DNA of 64,000 bases from Gemmatimonadota bacterium (GCA_040882465.1 JBBEBG010000017.1:56911-120910); one strand, 5' to 3'; shown: positions 1 through 9,107, counted from the first letter of the stretch. Numbers and translations: made by a program. Notes: a model not told the origin generated them from the letters alone.

Positions 1-1135
1 CGAGAGCCGGATTGAGGATGGGACGCCCCTCGTCGGTCCAGCCGGTCACGAGGTTGTCGACCCCGGTCCGGAAGGCGTGGAGGAATTCGCCGGTGGCGCG
101 ATCGAGCACGACCCCCCAGCCGAGCTTGCTCGTCTGGATGAGGGCGCGCCTCGTCTCGCCCCCGATCTCCAGATCCACGAGCATGGCTTCGTATGCGGCC
201 CGGTCCCAGGAGTCCTCGGGGAGGAGCTGGAAGTGCCATGCCAGCGCGCCGGTATCAATGTCGAGCGCCACGATCGAGTTGGTGTAGAGCGCATCCCCGG
301 GGCCCCGGAGGAGCGCCGACCAGGGATAGGGCTGTCCGGTGGGGACGTAGACGAGCCTCAACTCGGGATCGTAGCTGATGGTGTTCCAGGTCGCGCCCCC
401 GAGCGGAGGGACATCGCGCGCCGTCCACGTCTCCCACCCCGGGTCCCCAGGAGCGCCGGGAACGGTGTGAAAGGTCCAGAGGAGCGCTCCGGTCCCGGCA
501 TCGTAGGCCCAGAAGGTGCCCCGCGCTCCCAAATCCCCTCCGGAGTGACCCAGGAGGACTTTCCCCTCCACGATCAGCGGGGGATGGGAGTGTCCCATCG
601 CGGCGTGATAGTCCCCGGTCTGGACCTCCCAGATCTGTTCCCCCGTGCGCGCGTCGAGCGCGACGAGGTAAGAGTCGGCGGTCCCCCAATAGATCCGATC
701 CCCGTAAACCGCGACGCCTCGGTGTTTTCCAAAGGCCTGCGAACCCCGAATGTCGTCGGGATAGGGGCGCTCGTGGATCCAGGCGACATCCCCGTTGGCC
801 GCTTCGAAGGCGAGGACACGCCCGGATCCCTCCGCGACGTACAAAAGCCCGTTCGCCACGATCGGGGTCGGGACCCACCGATTGTTGTCGTTCACGGAGT
901 AAGCCCATACGAGGCGGAGCTCGTCCACGTTCGAGCGATCGATCTCGTCGAGCGGGCTGAAGCCGGTCACGTCGTAGCTCCTGCGGTAGCTCATCCAATC
1001 CCCGTCTTCGGGATCGAGCAGGCGCTCGGCGGTCACCGGCTCCCAGGCCGGGAGCGTGGACTGGGCGGGCAGCGGCGAGCTGGCGACGAGGAAGAGCCCC
1101 GTAAGGGCGAGGGGAAGGAGGCGCCAGAGGCGCAT
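1..1135 (-). CDS. PQQ-dependent (quinoprotein) dehydrogenase, 3' end cut by window edge
   Basis: An open frame runs from ATG at 1135 off the left edge, about 378 codons, so the C-terminus is missing. The N-terminus is a signal peptide (MRLWRLLPLALTGLFLVASS, then a cleavage-like PLPAQS). The mature part reads as a quinoprotein alcohol dehydrogenase propeller: it has DWMSYRRSYDVTGFSPLDEI, then repeated blade motifs of the type LYVAEGSGRVLAFEAANGDV, YLVALDARTGEQIWEV and FWAYDAGTGALLWTF. The family oxidises alcohols or sugars in the periplasm using PQQ and passes electrons to cytochromes. It lies 35 bases downstream of the exported unknown gene ending at 1171 and is probably the last known member of an operon with the cytochrome c protein at 2175-3638, a plausible electron acceptor. 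Substrate cannot be told. A GGAG sits about 10 bases before the ATG. Confidence 0.85.
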   Translation of the reverse strand, partial: MRLWRLLPLALTGLFLVASSPLPAQSTLPAWEPVTAERLLDPEDGDWMSYRRSYDVTGFSPLDEIDRSNVDELRLVWAYSVNDNNRWVPTPIVANGLLYVAEGSGRVLAFEAANGDVAWIHERPYPDDIRGSQAFGKHRGVAVYGDRIYWGTADSYLVALDARTGEQIWEVQTGDYHAAMGHSHPPLIVEGKVLLGHSGGDLGARGTFWAYDAGTGALLWTFHTVPGAPGDPGWETWTARDVPPLGGATWNTISYDPELRLVYVPTGQPYPWSALLRGPGDALYTNSIVALDIDTGALAWHFQLLPEDSWDRAAYEAMLVDLEIGGETRRALIQTSKLGWGVVLDRATGEFLHAFRTGVDNLVTGWTDEGRPILNPAL

Positions 1136-1170
1136 GGCGCGGGGCTCCACGACGAGGGACCGGGTCGCCG

Positions 1171-2175
1171 TCAGCGCGTGACGGTGACCGTGACGTTTTC
1201 GTAGGTGAAGAGCGCCCCGTCGCTCGCGATCCCGCGCAGCACGTATTCCCCCGGCTCCGTAAAGGTCGCGGTCGCGGTCCATCGGCTTCCCGCGGGCGGC
1301 TCGGGAATTCCCCACGGGGGCGACCAGGGGGAGTTGGAGTAGACCCGGGTGTCCGTCCAGGTCTTCATCTGGATGGGATCGAAGGTCACGTTCGTGGCCC
1401 GTCCCCGGTACACGGACCAGGAAAAGCGGAGCCCGGGCCCGCTCATCGAGACCACCGACGAGGGCGGATTGTAGAGGGCCTCCGAAGTGGCGGGCGGGTT
1501 CGCCCCCCGCCCGGAGCGCGCCGGGATGTTGTCCGGGTCGTTCGCGACCACGGCGAGCTCGAGGGGCTCGCCCACACGCACCGTGCGACGGAGCTCGCCT
1601 TCCACGGAAAGCTCCGGAGGGATGTTCGTCCGGAGCGCGTCGCTCAGGCTGCCGAAAGCGCCGCCGATCTCGGTCGAGATCACATGCGGATCGATCCGGT
1701 AGTCCGGCTTGAGCGATCCGAAGGCTCGGAGCGTCGTGCCCTGCGTCTGGAGCGTCCAGACGAGCTCGGCGTCTCCAAAATCCGACGGGACCTCGATGGT
1801 GAAGAGGAAGGGATTGCGTCGGGGATAGAAGTGGGTCGGCTGCCCCTGGTCCGCCACGTTCGGATCATAGGCGGTCCGCTCGGTGTCGTCGAGTCCACCG
1901 GGCTCCGTAAAGGTGAAGTAGTTCTCGCGTCCGACCGGGATGTCGAACTCCTCCTCCCAGTTCGTGTTCATGTAGCCGTAGAAGAGGGTGTACGAACCGT
2001 CCTGGTTCGGCCACCACCCCTCATAAGCCGGGGAGACGGCCTGCCCGCGCAGGTACATGAAGCGCGTCTGCGCTTCCACCTCCGTCGCGAACAGCGCACC
2101 CACGAGAAGGATGAAAACGAGGGCGGCTCGAGCGCGCCGTCCTCCAAGCTTTCCGGTCCGCAGTCCACGCCCCAT
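1171..2175 (-). CDS. Exported protein of unknown function
   Basis: This is a 334-residue protein that I do not recognise by family. It has a basic N-terminus followed by a hydrophobic signal segment (ALVFILLVGALFATEVEAQ), so it is probably periplasmic or surface exposed. The middle is rich in aromatic residues (GWWPNQDGSYTLFYGYMN) and the last 70 or so residues resemble an Ig-like or PKD-like beta fold (TATFTEPGEYVLRGIASDG). The ATG at 2175 overlaps the stop of the upstream cytochrome gene as TGATG, which points to translational coupling. A longer frame reaching 2238 exists but lies inside the upstream gene, so I reject that start. The context suggests an accessory role to a periplasmic oxidase or dehydrogenase; that is inference only. 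Confidence 0.8.
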   Translation of the reverse strand: MGRGLRTGKLGGRRARAALVFILLVGALFATEVEAQTRFMYLRGQAVSPAYEGWWPNQDGSYTLFYGYMNTNWEEEFDIPVGRENYFTFTEPGGLDDTERTAYDPNVADQGQPTHFYPRRNPFLFTIEVPSDFGDAELVWTLQTQGTTLRAFGSLKPDYRIDPHVISTEIGGAFGSLSDALRTNIPPELSVEGELRRTVRVGEPLELAVVANDPDNIPARSGRGANPPATSEALYNPPSSVVSMSGPGLRFSWSVYRGRATNVTFDPIQMKTWTDTRVYSNSPWSPPWGIPEPPAGSRWTATATFTEPGEYVLRGIASDGALFTYENVTVTVTR

Positions 2176-3638
2176 CAGTTCACTCCCGCCGCCGCGGTCG
2201 CCGGAGGCTCGACCACGGGCGCCCAGCAGAGCGGACATCCGACGTCGTATTCGTTCCGGTCGCGCATTCTCGAGCGCCGCTCCGCCATCTCCCGTTGGAA
2301 CTGCTCTTCGGTGAGTTGCACCGAATAACCCAGGTCAATGAACATGTTTGCGACGGAGCGCCGCCCGCCACCCGCCCAATTCCGCGAGTCCGCCACGTTC
2401 GGGTTCTCGCCCGTCGTATCGAGGAAGCCGATGATGTGGAGGATCGTCCCCTTGGGGAGGAGCGGGGCCGCCTCGTCGTCGTAGATGTACTGCTTCACCC
2501 AGTTGTGGTCGTAGCCGACGCAGTTCAGGGTGAACTGGTTGTGCCCCCAGATCGCCTCCATGCACATGCGCACTCCCGGCGCATGAAGGTGCGGTTCGAA
2601 GGCGATGATCTTGGTGTGCTCCTGGAGCACCACGTACGAGTGGAACTCCTGTCCCGCCTGGTCCGGGCGGACATCAATGTCGATTCCGTTTCCGAGGAGG
2701 GGGCCCTGGCGCCGGTACTCCGGCTCATAGCCGACTGGGAAAAACCTGAAGCCGAATTCGAGATGTCCCCTCGACTCGCGCCCGTTCGGATGAAGGTGTG
2801 CCTGGCCGAGGCTCAGGGCGGAGTTCGCCGCGAGGAGCCGGCCGGCGCGCTCCGGGAAGAGGTCGGCGTTCCTCCCGACCTCGTGGATCGGGAACCGGGT
2901 TCCTCCGGCGACGTCGGTCCCATCCGCGTTGAGACGCCCGGCCGTGTACGTCATGTGGTGGAAGATGTAGCGCCCGCCCACCGTATTCGACTCGTTGCCG
3001 GCGGGAATGTCGTTCACTTCGCGCACCTCCACCGCCTGCACGTACCGATCCTCCGTGAGGCCGGTGGGGACGAGCCCGAGATCGCCCCACCAGTCGGGGC
3101 CGACCGCCGGAACCGTCACGTCGCGGGAGCGGACGATCAGATCCGGCTCGCCGATCGTCCACACGTCGTCGTCCACGAATTCGAGGGGGGGCGGAAGATC
3201 GGCCGGGTTCCCCTGTGGGGCTCCATTCGCCACCCAGGTCTGGATGAGGGCGAGCTCCTCGTCGCTCAGCGAAGGATCGTCCTTGAACGCGGTGATTCCG
3301 ATCTCCTTTTCGACGAAGAAGGGGGGCATCGCCCCCATGCGGTCCCGGATCGCCGTCCGCTCCACGATCACGGGCGCCCAGGGGCGCACCTCGTCGTAGG
3401 TCAACAGCGACATCGGGCCGCCACCGCCGGGGCGGTGGCAGTTCTGGCAACTCCGCTGGAGAATCGGTGCGATGTCCCGCGAGAAGCTGACCCCTTCGGG
3501 GTCGATTCCGAACTCCTCGGCGGTGAAGTAGTGCGGCTCGTGGTTCGCGACGCTTCCGTCGTGGCTTTGCGCGCCGACCGCCGCGGGCCCGAAGAGCGCC
3601 CCTGCCGTAACGGCGCATGCCCAGCGTCTAACCTTCAT
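2175..3638 (-). CDS. Cytochrome c protein with copper-monooxygenase-like C-terminal region
   Basis: The 487-residue exported protein has a signal peptide (about residues 1-23, ending VGAQ). A planctomycete-type cytochrome c domain follows, with one haem site CQNCH at residues 64-68 and a likely axial Met in MGAMPPFF near residue 104. The remaining 330 residues contain His-rich pieces (FHHMTYTAG, GQAHLHPNGRES, EPHLHAPG, YDHNW) typical of proteins related to copper type II ascorbate-dependent monooxygenases. Substrate is unknown. The ATG at 3638 is preceded by GGGGGG; upstream extension to 3725 adds no signal peptide logic and is rejected. It is the first gene of an operon with the unknown at 1171-2175 and the PQQ dehydrogenase, divergent from the cupin gene. 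Confidence 0.82.
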   Translation of the reverse strand: MKVRRWACAVTAGALFGPAAVGAQSHDGSVANHEPHYFTAEEFGIDPEGVSFSRDIAPILQRSCQNCHRPGGGGPMSLLTYDEVRPWAPVIVERTAIRDRMGAMPPFFVEKEIGITAFKDDPSLSDEELALIQTWVANGAPQGNPADLPPPLEFVDDDVWTIGEPDLIVRSRDVTVPAVGPDWWGDLGLVPTGLTEDRYVQAVEVREVNDIPAGNESNTVGGRYIFHHMTYTAGRLNADGTDVAGGTRFPIHEVGRNADLFPERAGRLLAANSALSLGQAHLHPNGRESRGHLEFGFRFFPVGYEPEYRRQGPLLGNGIDIDVRPDQAGQEFHSYVVLQEHTKIIAFEPHLHAPGVRMCMEAIWGHNQFTLNCVGYDHNWVKQYIYDDEAAPLLPKGTILHIIGFLDTTGENPNVADSRNWAGGGRRSVANMFIDLGYSVQLTEEQFQREMAERRSRMRDRNEYDVGCPLCWAPVVEPPATAAAGVN

Positions 3639-3677
3639 CGCGCCCCCCAAGATTGGTCGAAAGCTCGCCCGGCGATC

Positions 3678-3706
3678 TTGATATTCCCCACTCGAAGGAA
3701 TATGCT
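3678..3706 (+). promoter_or_regulatory. Putative sigma70-type promoter of the cupin gene
   Basis: TTGATA and TATGCT are separated by exactly 17 bases and point at the ATG at 3753, about 46 bases downstream of the -10 element. The pair matches the -35 box at five of six positions and the -10 box at four of six. It lies in the 114-base divergent gap between the cytochrome and cupin genes. Confidence 0.45.
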
Positions 3707-3752
3707 GGCCTTTCCCCCGAAGCAAGCCAATTCCCCGCGCGGAGGTGCTAGG

Positions 3753-4202
3753 ATGATCCGGAATCGTGGAAGGGCGTCACAGATCGGAATCGCACTTTCC
3801 CTCGTGGCCGCCGGAACCCTGGGCCTCGTTCTCCTCCCGGTCCCCCGGGAGTCCGGGGCCCTGCAGAGCAACTTCATGGGAGGAAGCCCGAGCATCCTCG
3901 ACGCGGAAGGGCTAACGGTCCTACGGCTTCGGTTTCCCGCAGGGGTCCGTTCCAATTGGCACACGCATGCCGACGGGCAACTCCTGATGATCGAGGAGGG
4001 CCGCGGCCGCACCCAGGTCCGTGGGGGCGTCGTGGAAGAAGTGGGCCCCGGCCAGCCCTGGTACACGGGCCCGGGGATCGAGCACTGGCACGGCGCCGCC
4101 CCCGACTCGGACGTCGCCCAATGGACCGTGTACAACGGCCAGGTGACCTGGTTGGATCCCGTCACCGACGAGCAGTACCGGGTTGCCCCTGGCCAGCGGT
4201 AA
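3753..4202 (+). CDS. Membrane-anchored or exported cupin-domain protein
   Basis: This 149-residue protein has an N-terminal hydrophobic helix (IGIALSLVAAGTLGLVLLPV) and a single cupin barrel. The metal-binding histidines are visible in SNWHTHADGQLLMIEEGRG and EHWHGAAPDS. The closest pattern I know is the small manganese cupin group related to hydroxynitrile-lyase-like and carboxymuconolactone-associated cupins, but here an export signal is added. Reaction unknown. The ATG at 3753 follows GGAGG about 8 bases upstream (3741-3745). A long open frame extends to 2295 in the same phase, but that part is antisense to the cytochrome gene and lacks sense. Confidence 0.8.
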   Translation: MIRNRGRASQIGIALSLVAAGTLGLVLLPVPRESGALQSNFMGGSPSILDAEGLTVLRLRFPAGVRSNWHTHADGQLLMIEEGRGRTQVRGGVVEEVGPGQPWYTGPGIEHWHGAAPDSDVAQWTVYNGQVTWLDPVTDEQYRVAPGQR

Positions 4203-4257
4203 TCGATCGGACAGAGCGCCCATCCGCGCCCTCAGACTTCGAAATCCAGCTCAGGCG

Positions 4258-6297
4258 GTGTCCAGCGTGCGCGAGTCCCTCCGCGCCCCAGGGCTCGTTT
4301 TCGCGTTCGTCCTCTCCGCGTCGGGGTGTGCCGGAGGGGCTGCGGAGCCGGGCGTCGCGCCCGCGGCTGGCCCGCAGGTCGCAGCCCCCCGGGAATCCTC
4401 ACCCGCGCCCTTCGATCCCACCGGGATCCGATGGTCCGCCCGCCCCGTCCCCGTGCCCGCCGCCTTCCAGGCGGCGATCGAAGCCGGGACTCGCACGTCG
4501 GTCGGGACCCCCGGTCCCAACTATTGGACGCAGCGGGTGGACTATCGCATCGACGCCACCCTCGATCCCGTGACCGCGCGCCTCACCGGATCGGAGGTCA
4601 TCACCTACCGGAACGAATCACCGACCGAGGTCGGTCTCGTCATCCTCCACCTCTATCAGAACCTTTTCTCCGAAGGGGTGGAGCGGACGCGGCAGGTCCC
4701 GGTGACCAGCGGGATCACCGTCGGGCGGGTGGCCGTGGGTGGTCGCGAGTTTCAGCTCTCGCCGACCCGCCGGGCCGGCGCCTACATCGTGCAGGGGACC
4801 TTGATGGGGGTGTATTTTGAGGATCCCATCCCCCCGAACGGTGCGATCGAGCTCGAGGTGGATTGGAACTTCGAGGTTCCGCCGCAGGGGGCCCCGCGCC
4901 AGGGCCACATCGAAAATCGCCTCTTCAACGTGGCGCAGTGGTATCCGCAGGTCGCAGTCTTCGACGACCTCCGGGGGTGGGACACCTGGCCCTACCTGGG
5001 GAACGGCGAGTTCTACCTGGAATACGGCGACTTCGACGTCTCCCTCACCCTTCCGGAGGGGTGGCTCGCCGGGGCCTCGGGAACGCTCCAGAATCCCGAA
5101 GAGGTCCTGACCGAAACGGTGCGGTCGCGGCTCGCCACCGCCCTCCAGAGCGACGTGGTGGTCCACATCGTCACGGAGGCCGGGAGAGGAGCGGGAACCG
5201 CGACTCTATCCGAGCCCGACGGCACGCTCACCTGGCGCTTCAAGGCCAACGGGGTCCGTGACTTCGCCTTCGCGGCTTCCGGCGATTACGTCTGGGATGC
5301 GACGCGCGCGCATTCCCCCGGCGCGGACGGTGACGGTGCGGCCGAGATCGTGGAAGTGCACTCCTTTTACCGGCCCGAGACGGAATCGTGGACGGAATCG
5401 GCGGAATACATCCAACACGCCCTGACCTTTCACGCGGAGCGGTGGCACCCCTATCCCTGGCCGCAGATGACGGGGGCCGAGGGACCGGTGGGTGGAATGG
5501 AGTATCCGATGCTCACCTTCGTGGCCGCCTTCCCCCAGGCGCGGGACGTCTACGAGACACTCAACCACGAGATCGGACACATGTGGTTTCCGATGATGGT
5601 CGGCTCGAACGAGGCCTCTTATCCGTGGATGGACGAAGGACTGACGACGTACATCGAGGCCTATGCGACCGGAGATTTCTTCGGCGAGCCGGACTCCTGG
5701 AGGCGGGACCAGGACGCGTACACGAACGTGGCGGGCGCGGACTTCGAGACCCCCATCATGCGGCACGCGGATCTCCACGGCTCCACAGGCACTTACGGAG
5801 AGGCTGCGTACTGGAAACCGGCCACACTGCTTCGCGCGCTCGAGGGTCTGATCGGGCGTGAGGCCGTGTGGGAGGCGCTCCAGCGCTACAACTCCGCCTG
5901 GATCTACGGCCACCCCGACCCCATGGACTTCTTCAACGCGGTCGAGGCGGTTGCGGGGCGCGACCTGGACTGGTTCTGGCATCCCTTCTGGTATGAGACG
6001 GCGGCCCTCGACCAGGCCGTCGAAGCGGTCGAGATGGTTTCGACGCCGTCCGGGTCACGGGGGGTCCGCGTCACCATCGCGGACCTGGGAGAAGCGCCCA
6101 TGCCGGCGATCGTCGAGGTAGGGATCGCCGGAGGCGCACTGCGGGAAACCATCCCCGTGGAGGTCTGGCTCCAGGGGGCCCGTCGCCACGAGCTCTACTT
6201 CGAGCTTCCCGCGGACGCTGCGCTCGAACGGGTCGAAGTGGATCCCGAGGGGATCTTTCCCGACGCGGACCGGACGAACAACGCCTGGGAGCGTTAG
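4258..6297 (+). CDS. M1-family metallopeptidase, lipoprotein
   Basis: The 679-residue protein has a lipoprotein-like N-terminus (LVFAFVLSASGCAGG). The M1 gluzincin core is complete: the substrate-binding motif GGMEYP, the zinc site HEIGHMWFP at about residue 437, and the third ligand Glu in DEGLTTYIE 18 residues later. A C-terminal beta domain follows. M1 enzymes remove N-terminal residues from peptides; this one is probably anchored in the periplasm. The start is uncertain. The frame can be extended to a TTG at 4183 inside the cupin gene, but GTG at 4258 gives the lipoprotein signal directly and avoids overlap; GTG at 4267 is another option. No clear ribosome binding site decides between them. 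Confidence 0.85.
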   Translation: MSSVRESLRAPGLVFAFVLSASGCAGGAAEPGVAPAAGPQVAAPRESSPAPFDPTGIRWSARPVPVPAAFQAAIEAGTRTSVGTPGPNYWTQRVDYRIDATLDPVTARLTGSEVITYRNESPTEVGLVILHLYQNLFSEGVERTRQVPVTSGITVGRVAVGGREFQLSPTRRAGAYIVQGTLMGVYFEDPIPPNGAIELEVDWNFEVPPQGAPRQGHIENRLFNVAQWYPQVAVFDDLRGWDTWPYLGNGEFYLEYGDFDVSLTLPEGWLAGASGTLQNPEEVLTETVRSRLATALQSDVVVHIVTEAGRGAGTATLSEPDGTLTWRFKANGVRDFAFAASGDYVWDATRAHSPGADGDGAAEIVEVHSFYRPETESWTESAEYIQHALTFHAERWHPYPWPQMTGAEGPVGGMEYPMLTFVAAFPQARDVYETLNHEIGHMWFPMMVGSNEASYPWMDEGLTTYIEAYATGDFFGEPDSWRRDQDAYTNVAGADFETPIMRHADLHGSTGTYGEAAYWKPATLLRALEGLIGREAVWEALQRYNSAWIYGHPDPMDFFNAVEAVAGRDLDWFWHPFWYETAALDQAVEAVEMVSTPSGSRGVRVTIADLGEAPMPAIVEVGIAGGALRETIPVEVWLQGARRHELYFELPADAALERVEVDPEGIFPDADRTNNAWER

Positions 6298-6675
6298 AGA
6301 CCGACTGAGGAACCTCCGGGCCGCGGAGACGGAAATCCGGTTCGCGGGGTGACTCCGAGGCGAAGTTCCTTCCGTAGTCTTTTCGCAAACAGATGGCTTC
6401 TGGAAGCAAGTTCCTGGGACTTCCGTCCCCTTCCGGGCATTCGTGAGGTGTTGCGCCGCTTCGACGCGCCGGTTCAGCACTCCAGTCGCGCCGCCCTCCG
6501 CGGCCTCCCACACCCCTCGATCGCCCGAATTGCCCCGTCAAGCGGGGGAAACTGGCATGATCCCTGCCTCTCAGGACCGCACGAAACGACCTGCGTAACC
6601 GCGCCACGCCGCCCCCTGGCGGAGCGGCGTCCTGGGTCCGTGCATGATGTACGGGAAAGAATCGAGGACCTCACC
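6298..6675. other. 378-base intergenic region upstream of the tad genes
   Basis: No convincing gene is seen. A plus-strand frame opens at 6349 in phase with the TadE gene, but its composition is not protein-like before residue 110. The region carries the -24/-12-like element at 6553-6567 and is the likely promoter region of the three Tad-type genes. Confidence 0.6.
6553..6567 (+). promoter_or_regulatory. Possible sigma54-type -24/-12 promoter
   Basis: TGGCATGATCCCTGC has the GG-N10-GC spacing of sigma54 promoters, with TGGCA intact and CTGC in place of TTGC. It is about 110 bases before the first Tad-type gene. One sequence match in a GC-rich genome can arise by chance. Confidence 0.35.
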
Positions 6676-7167
6676 ATGGCAAGACCGGTCAGACGTGACG
6701 TTAGGGATCGGAGACGCGAGCCCCGGATCCGCCGACTCGCTCGAAGCGTGGGCGGCCAGAGTCTTGTGGAGTTCGTCCTCGCGATCCCGGTCTTCCTCGT
6801 CATGATGTCCGGAATGTTCGAGTTCAGCCGGTACTATATCCACCGGCTCACGATTCGGAACGCGGTGGCCGAGGGCACCCGTTACGCGACGACCGGCAAC
6901 TTCCAGATCGACGAAGAATCGGGCGATGCGATCGACCGCGCCACCTCGATCCGCAACACCATTCTGGAGCACACATCGCGATTCGGCGTGACCTCGGGGG
7001 ACATCATCATCACCCCGGAAGACGGGGGAGCCCCGGAAGAAGTCGTGACGGTCCGACTGAACTACGAATATGAAGTCGCGATGCCGTTGATGGAGCATGT
7101 GCTTGGCACCGGGCTCTTCGACTTCCAGGTGTCCACCTCGATGCGTAACGAGCCCTTCTTCAATTGA
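6676..7167 (+). CDS. TadE-like pseudopilin protein
   Basis: This 163-residue protein has a basic N-terminus, then GGQSLVEFVLAIPVFLVMMSGMFEFSRYYI, which is the TadE signature: a G-Q-x-x-V-E-F entry into one transmembrane helix. The rest is periplasmic. TadE-type proteins are processed by the prepilin peptidase and assist Flp pilus assembly. ATG at 6676 follows GAGG at 6664-6667. The open frame reaches 6349 but the upstream translation is not protein-like. It is the first of three Tad-type genes; no ATPase or secretin is in the window. Confidence 0.8.
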   Translation: MARPVRRDVRDRRREPRIRRLARSVGGQSLVEFVLAIPVFLVMMSGMFEFSRYYIHRLTIRNAVAEGTRYATTGNFQIDEESGDAIDRATSIRNTILEHTSRFGVTSGDIIITPEDGGAPEEVVTVRLNYEYEVAMPLMEHVLGTGLFDFQVSTSMRNEPFFN

Positions 7168-7244
7168 GAACTTCCGTGAAACCTTCCAATGCACGGTTCG
7201 ATTCAGGGATTCGCGGACGGTCTGGGCCGCGCCGACGCCGGACC

Positions 7245-7766
7245 ATGGGCCGGTGGGCTTTCGGCTCCGCTCGCCGCCTTGCGCGAGAGGAGTCGGGACA
7301 GGACCTGGTCGAACTCGTCATGGTCACGCCTCTACTCTGCCTCGTAGTCTTCGGGATTCTCGAGTTCGGAAACATCCTCGACTCCCAACAGGCGGTCTCC
7401 TACCTCACCCGTGAAGGCGCCAGCATGGCCTCGCGCGGCGTATCCATGCCGGCGGTCCTCAACGCGACGCTCGACAACGGATCCGGGATCCAGTTGGAGG
7501 AAAGGGGGGGTCTCGTTTTGAGCCGGCTCGTCGTCGGGGACGGCGTCCCCAACGTCGAGGAACAGATCGCGAGCATTGGATATGAAAGCGCCAGTCGGCT
7601 GGGCATGGTGGGCGACGAGCTGGACGAGTTGACCGACATCACGATGGCCGACGGCGCCAACATCTACGTCCTCGAAATCTTTTATACACGTCCGACCCTC
7701 ACTCCCGTCATGGCATTCCTGTCTGTCATGGTGCCGGACGTCCTTTACGATCGAGCCATCTTCTGA
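7245..7766 (+). CDS. TadE/TadG-like pseudopilin protein
   Basis: The 173-residue protein carries the motif SGQDLVELVMVTPLLCLVVFG at its membrane helix, as in TadE/TadG proteins, followed by a periplasmic domain without cysteines that could form bridges. The start is uncertain: TTG at 7164 overlaps the upstream stop, GTG at 7176 has a weak GAGAA, and ATG at 7245 gives a normal 16-residue leader. I chose 7245 for that leader length. It is paralogous in layout to the gene before it and is co-transcribed with it and with the vWA protein that follows 28 bases later. Confidence 0.75.
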   Translation: MGRWAFGSARRLAREESGQDLVELVMVTPLLCLVVFGILEFGNILDSQQAVSYLTREGASMASRGVSMPAVLNATLDNGSGIQLEERGGLVLSRLVVGDGVPNVEEQIASIGYESASRLGMVGDELDELTDITMADGANIYVLEIFYTRPTLTPVMAFLSVMVPDVLYDRAIF

Positions 7767-7794
7767 TCCCTGAACCCAGGGGAGTGAGCGATCC

Positions 7795-9075
7795 ATGAGA
7801 CCGAACACCGTTCGGCCGTCGAATCGTAGGATTCCGGTGCAGGCACGCGCCCTAATCGCCGACGAGAGGGGCGCGATCCTCCTGATGGTTGCGATCCTCG
7901 GAGTCGTCATTGCGGGGCTCACCGGAATGGTCATGGACCTCGGCCTCGCCTATGTGAATCGCGCACAGATGTCTCGGGCGGTTGATGCCGGCTCCCTCGC
8001 CGGCGCACGGACACTCCGGAGCGGCGAGGACGTGGCGCGCGACCAGGCGCTCGCGCTCGCGGCCGTGAACGGGGTGAGCCAAGGAGACGGAACTTCCCTC
8101 CAAGTCCTTTTCGCAACGAATGCCGAGGGGGAAAGCACCGTCGAAATGATCGCGAGCCGTCCGATGCCCACGATCTTTCTCCGAGCCGTCGGATTAAACG
8201 AACTCCTGATCGCGTCGTCCGCGATGGCCGCAGTGCCGCCCGTGGACCTCGTCCTGGTCCTCGACCAGTCGGGGTCGCTCGCGGCGAACGGCGCTTGGGA
8301 CGACCTCCAAGACGCTGCGATCGCCTTCATCGAGCATTTCGACGACGACATCGATCAAGTGGGGTTGGTCTCTTTCGCGCTCCGTGCCACCAACCGGTTC
8401 TCGATCGGCCACGGCTTCACGACCACGATCGAGAACCGGATCAACGCGATGACCTCGGCCGGGGACACGAACGCCGGAGAAGGTCTCCGCTTCGCGCTCG
8501 GTCAACTCAGCCTCCCCAACGTGCGCGACCGCTCGGTGAAGGTCGTGGTTTTTTTCACTGACGGACGTCCCACGGCCTTCCGGGGAGCGCTCGGAAACAA
8601 CGGACCCATCAACGGAGGTTCCGCTTTGGGCCCATTCACCTCCGCGACCCCCGGCGTCGAAGACCGAATCATGGCCGTCTACACGACGGGAAATCTGGTT
8701 CGCGGCTACTTCAACAATCCGGACGCCCTTCCATCCAACTCGATTCCGAACCCGAACGGGTGCCAAAACGTCTCGAGTTGTTGGGGATGGGACGAGGACG
8801 AGGTTCGCGAGAAGGGGAGGGACGCGGGGCTCGAGGTCGCGGACGTGGTCCGTGGCCAGGACATCCTCATCTACAGCATCGGACTCGGGAACCCGAACGC
8901 GGGCGATCCCCTCCTCGTGCCCGACATGAACTACCTCAAGCTGATCGCGAACGAAGGCGGGATCAGCGACGAGGACCAGCCCGCCGGACGCGCGTACTTC
9001 GCCCCTTCCCCGGCGGAGCTCCAAGCGGTCTTCAATCAGGTCGCGCAGGATCTACTGGTACGGCTGGCACGGTAA
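7795..9075 (+). CDS. TadG-like protein with von Willebrand factor A domain
   Basis: The 426-residue protein begins with a Tad-type leader and helix (DERGAILLMVAILGVVIAG) and a pilus-like region with RAQMSRAVDAGSLAGAR. A vWA domain starts near residue 148. Its metal-ion-dependent adhesion site is complete: DQSGS near residue 155, the Thr of GDTNAGEG, and the Asp of FFTDGRP. This pairing is typical of TadG proteins, which work with Flp/Tad pili in surface adhesion. ATG at 7795 is preceded by GGGGAG. Codon use looks like the chromosome, not the neighbouring island. It is the last chromosomal gene before the island boundary at 9108. Confidence 0.85.
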   Translation: MRPNTVRPSNRRIPVQARALIADERGAILLMVAILGVVIAGLTGMVMDLGLAYVNRAQMSRAVDAGSLAGARTLRSGEDVARDQALALAAVNGVSQGDGTSLQVLFATNAEGESTVEMIASRPMPTIFLRAVGLNELLIASSAMAAVPPVDLVLVLDQSGSLAANGAWDDLQDAAIAFIEHFDDDIDQVGLVSFALRATNRFSIGHGFTTTIENRINAMTSAGDTNAGEGLRFALGQLSLPNVRDRSVKVVVFFTDGRPTAFRGALGNNGPINGGSALGPFTSATPGVEDRIMAVYTTGNLVRGYFNNPDALPSNSIPNPNGCQNVSSCWGWDEDEVREKGRDAGLEVADVVRGQDILIYSIGLGNPNAGDPLLVPDMNYLKLIANEGGISDEDQPAGRAYFAPSPAELQAVFNQVAQDLLVRLAR

Positions 9076-9107
9076 AGGCAGGGGGGCAGAGAAGCGTCCC
9101 GATCCTG

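Noticed and set aside
77..1204. Long plus-strand frame of 375 codons opposite the PQQ dehydrogenase
   Set aside because: Its translation is Arg/Pro/Gly-rich without motifs, while the minus strand encodes clear propeller blades; it is an antisense shadow of GC-rich codon bias.
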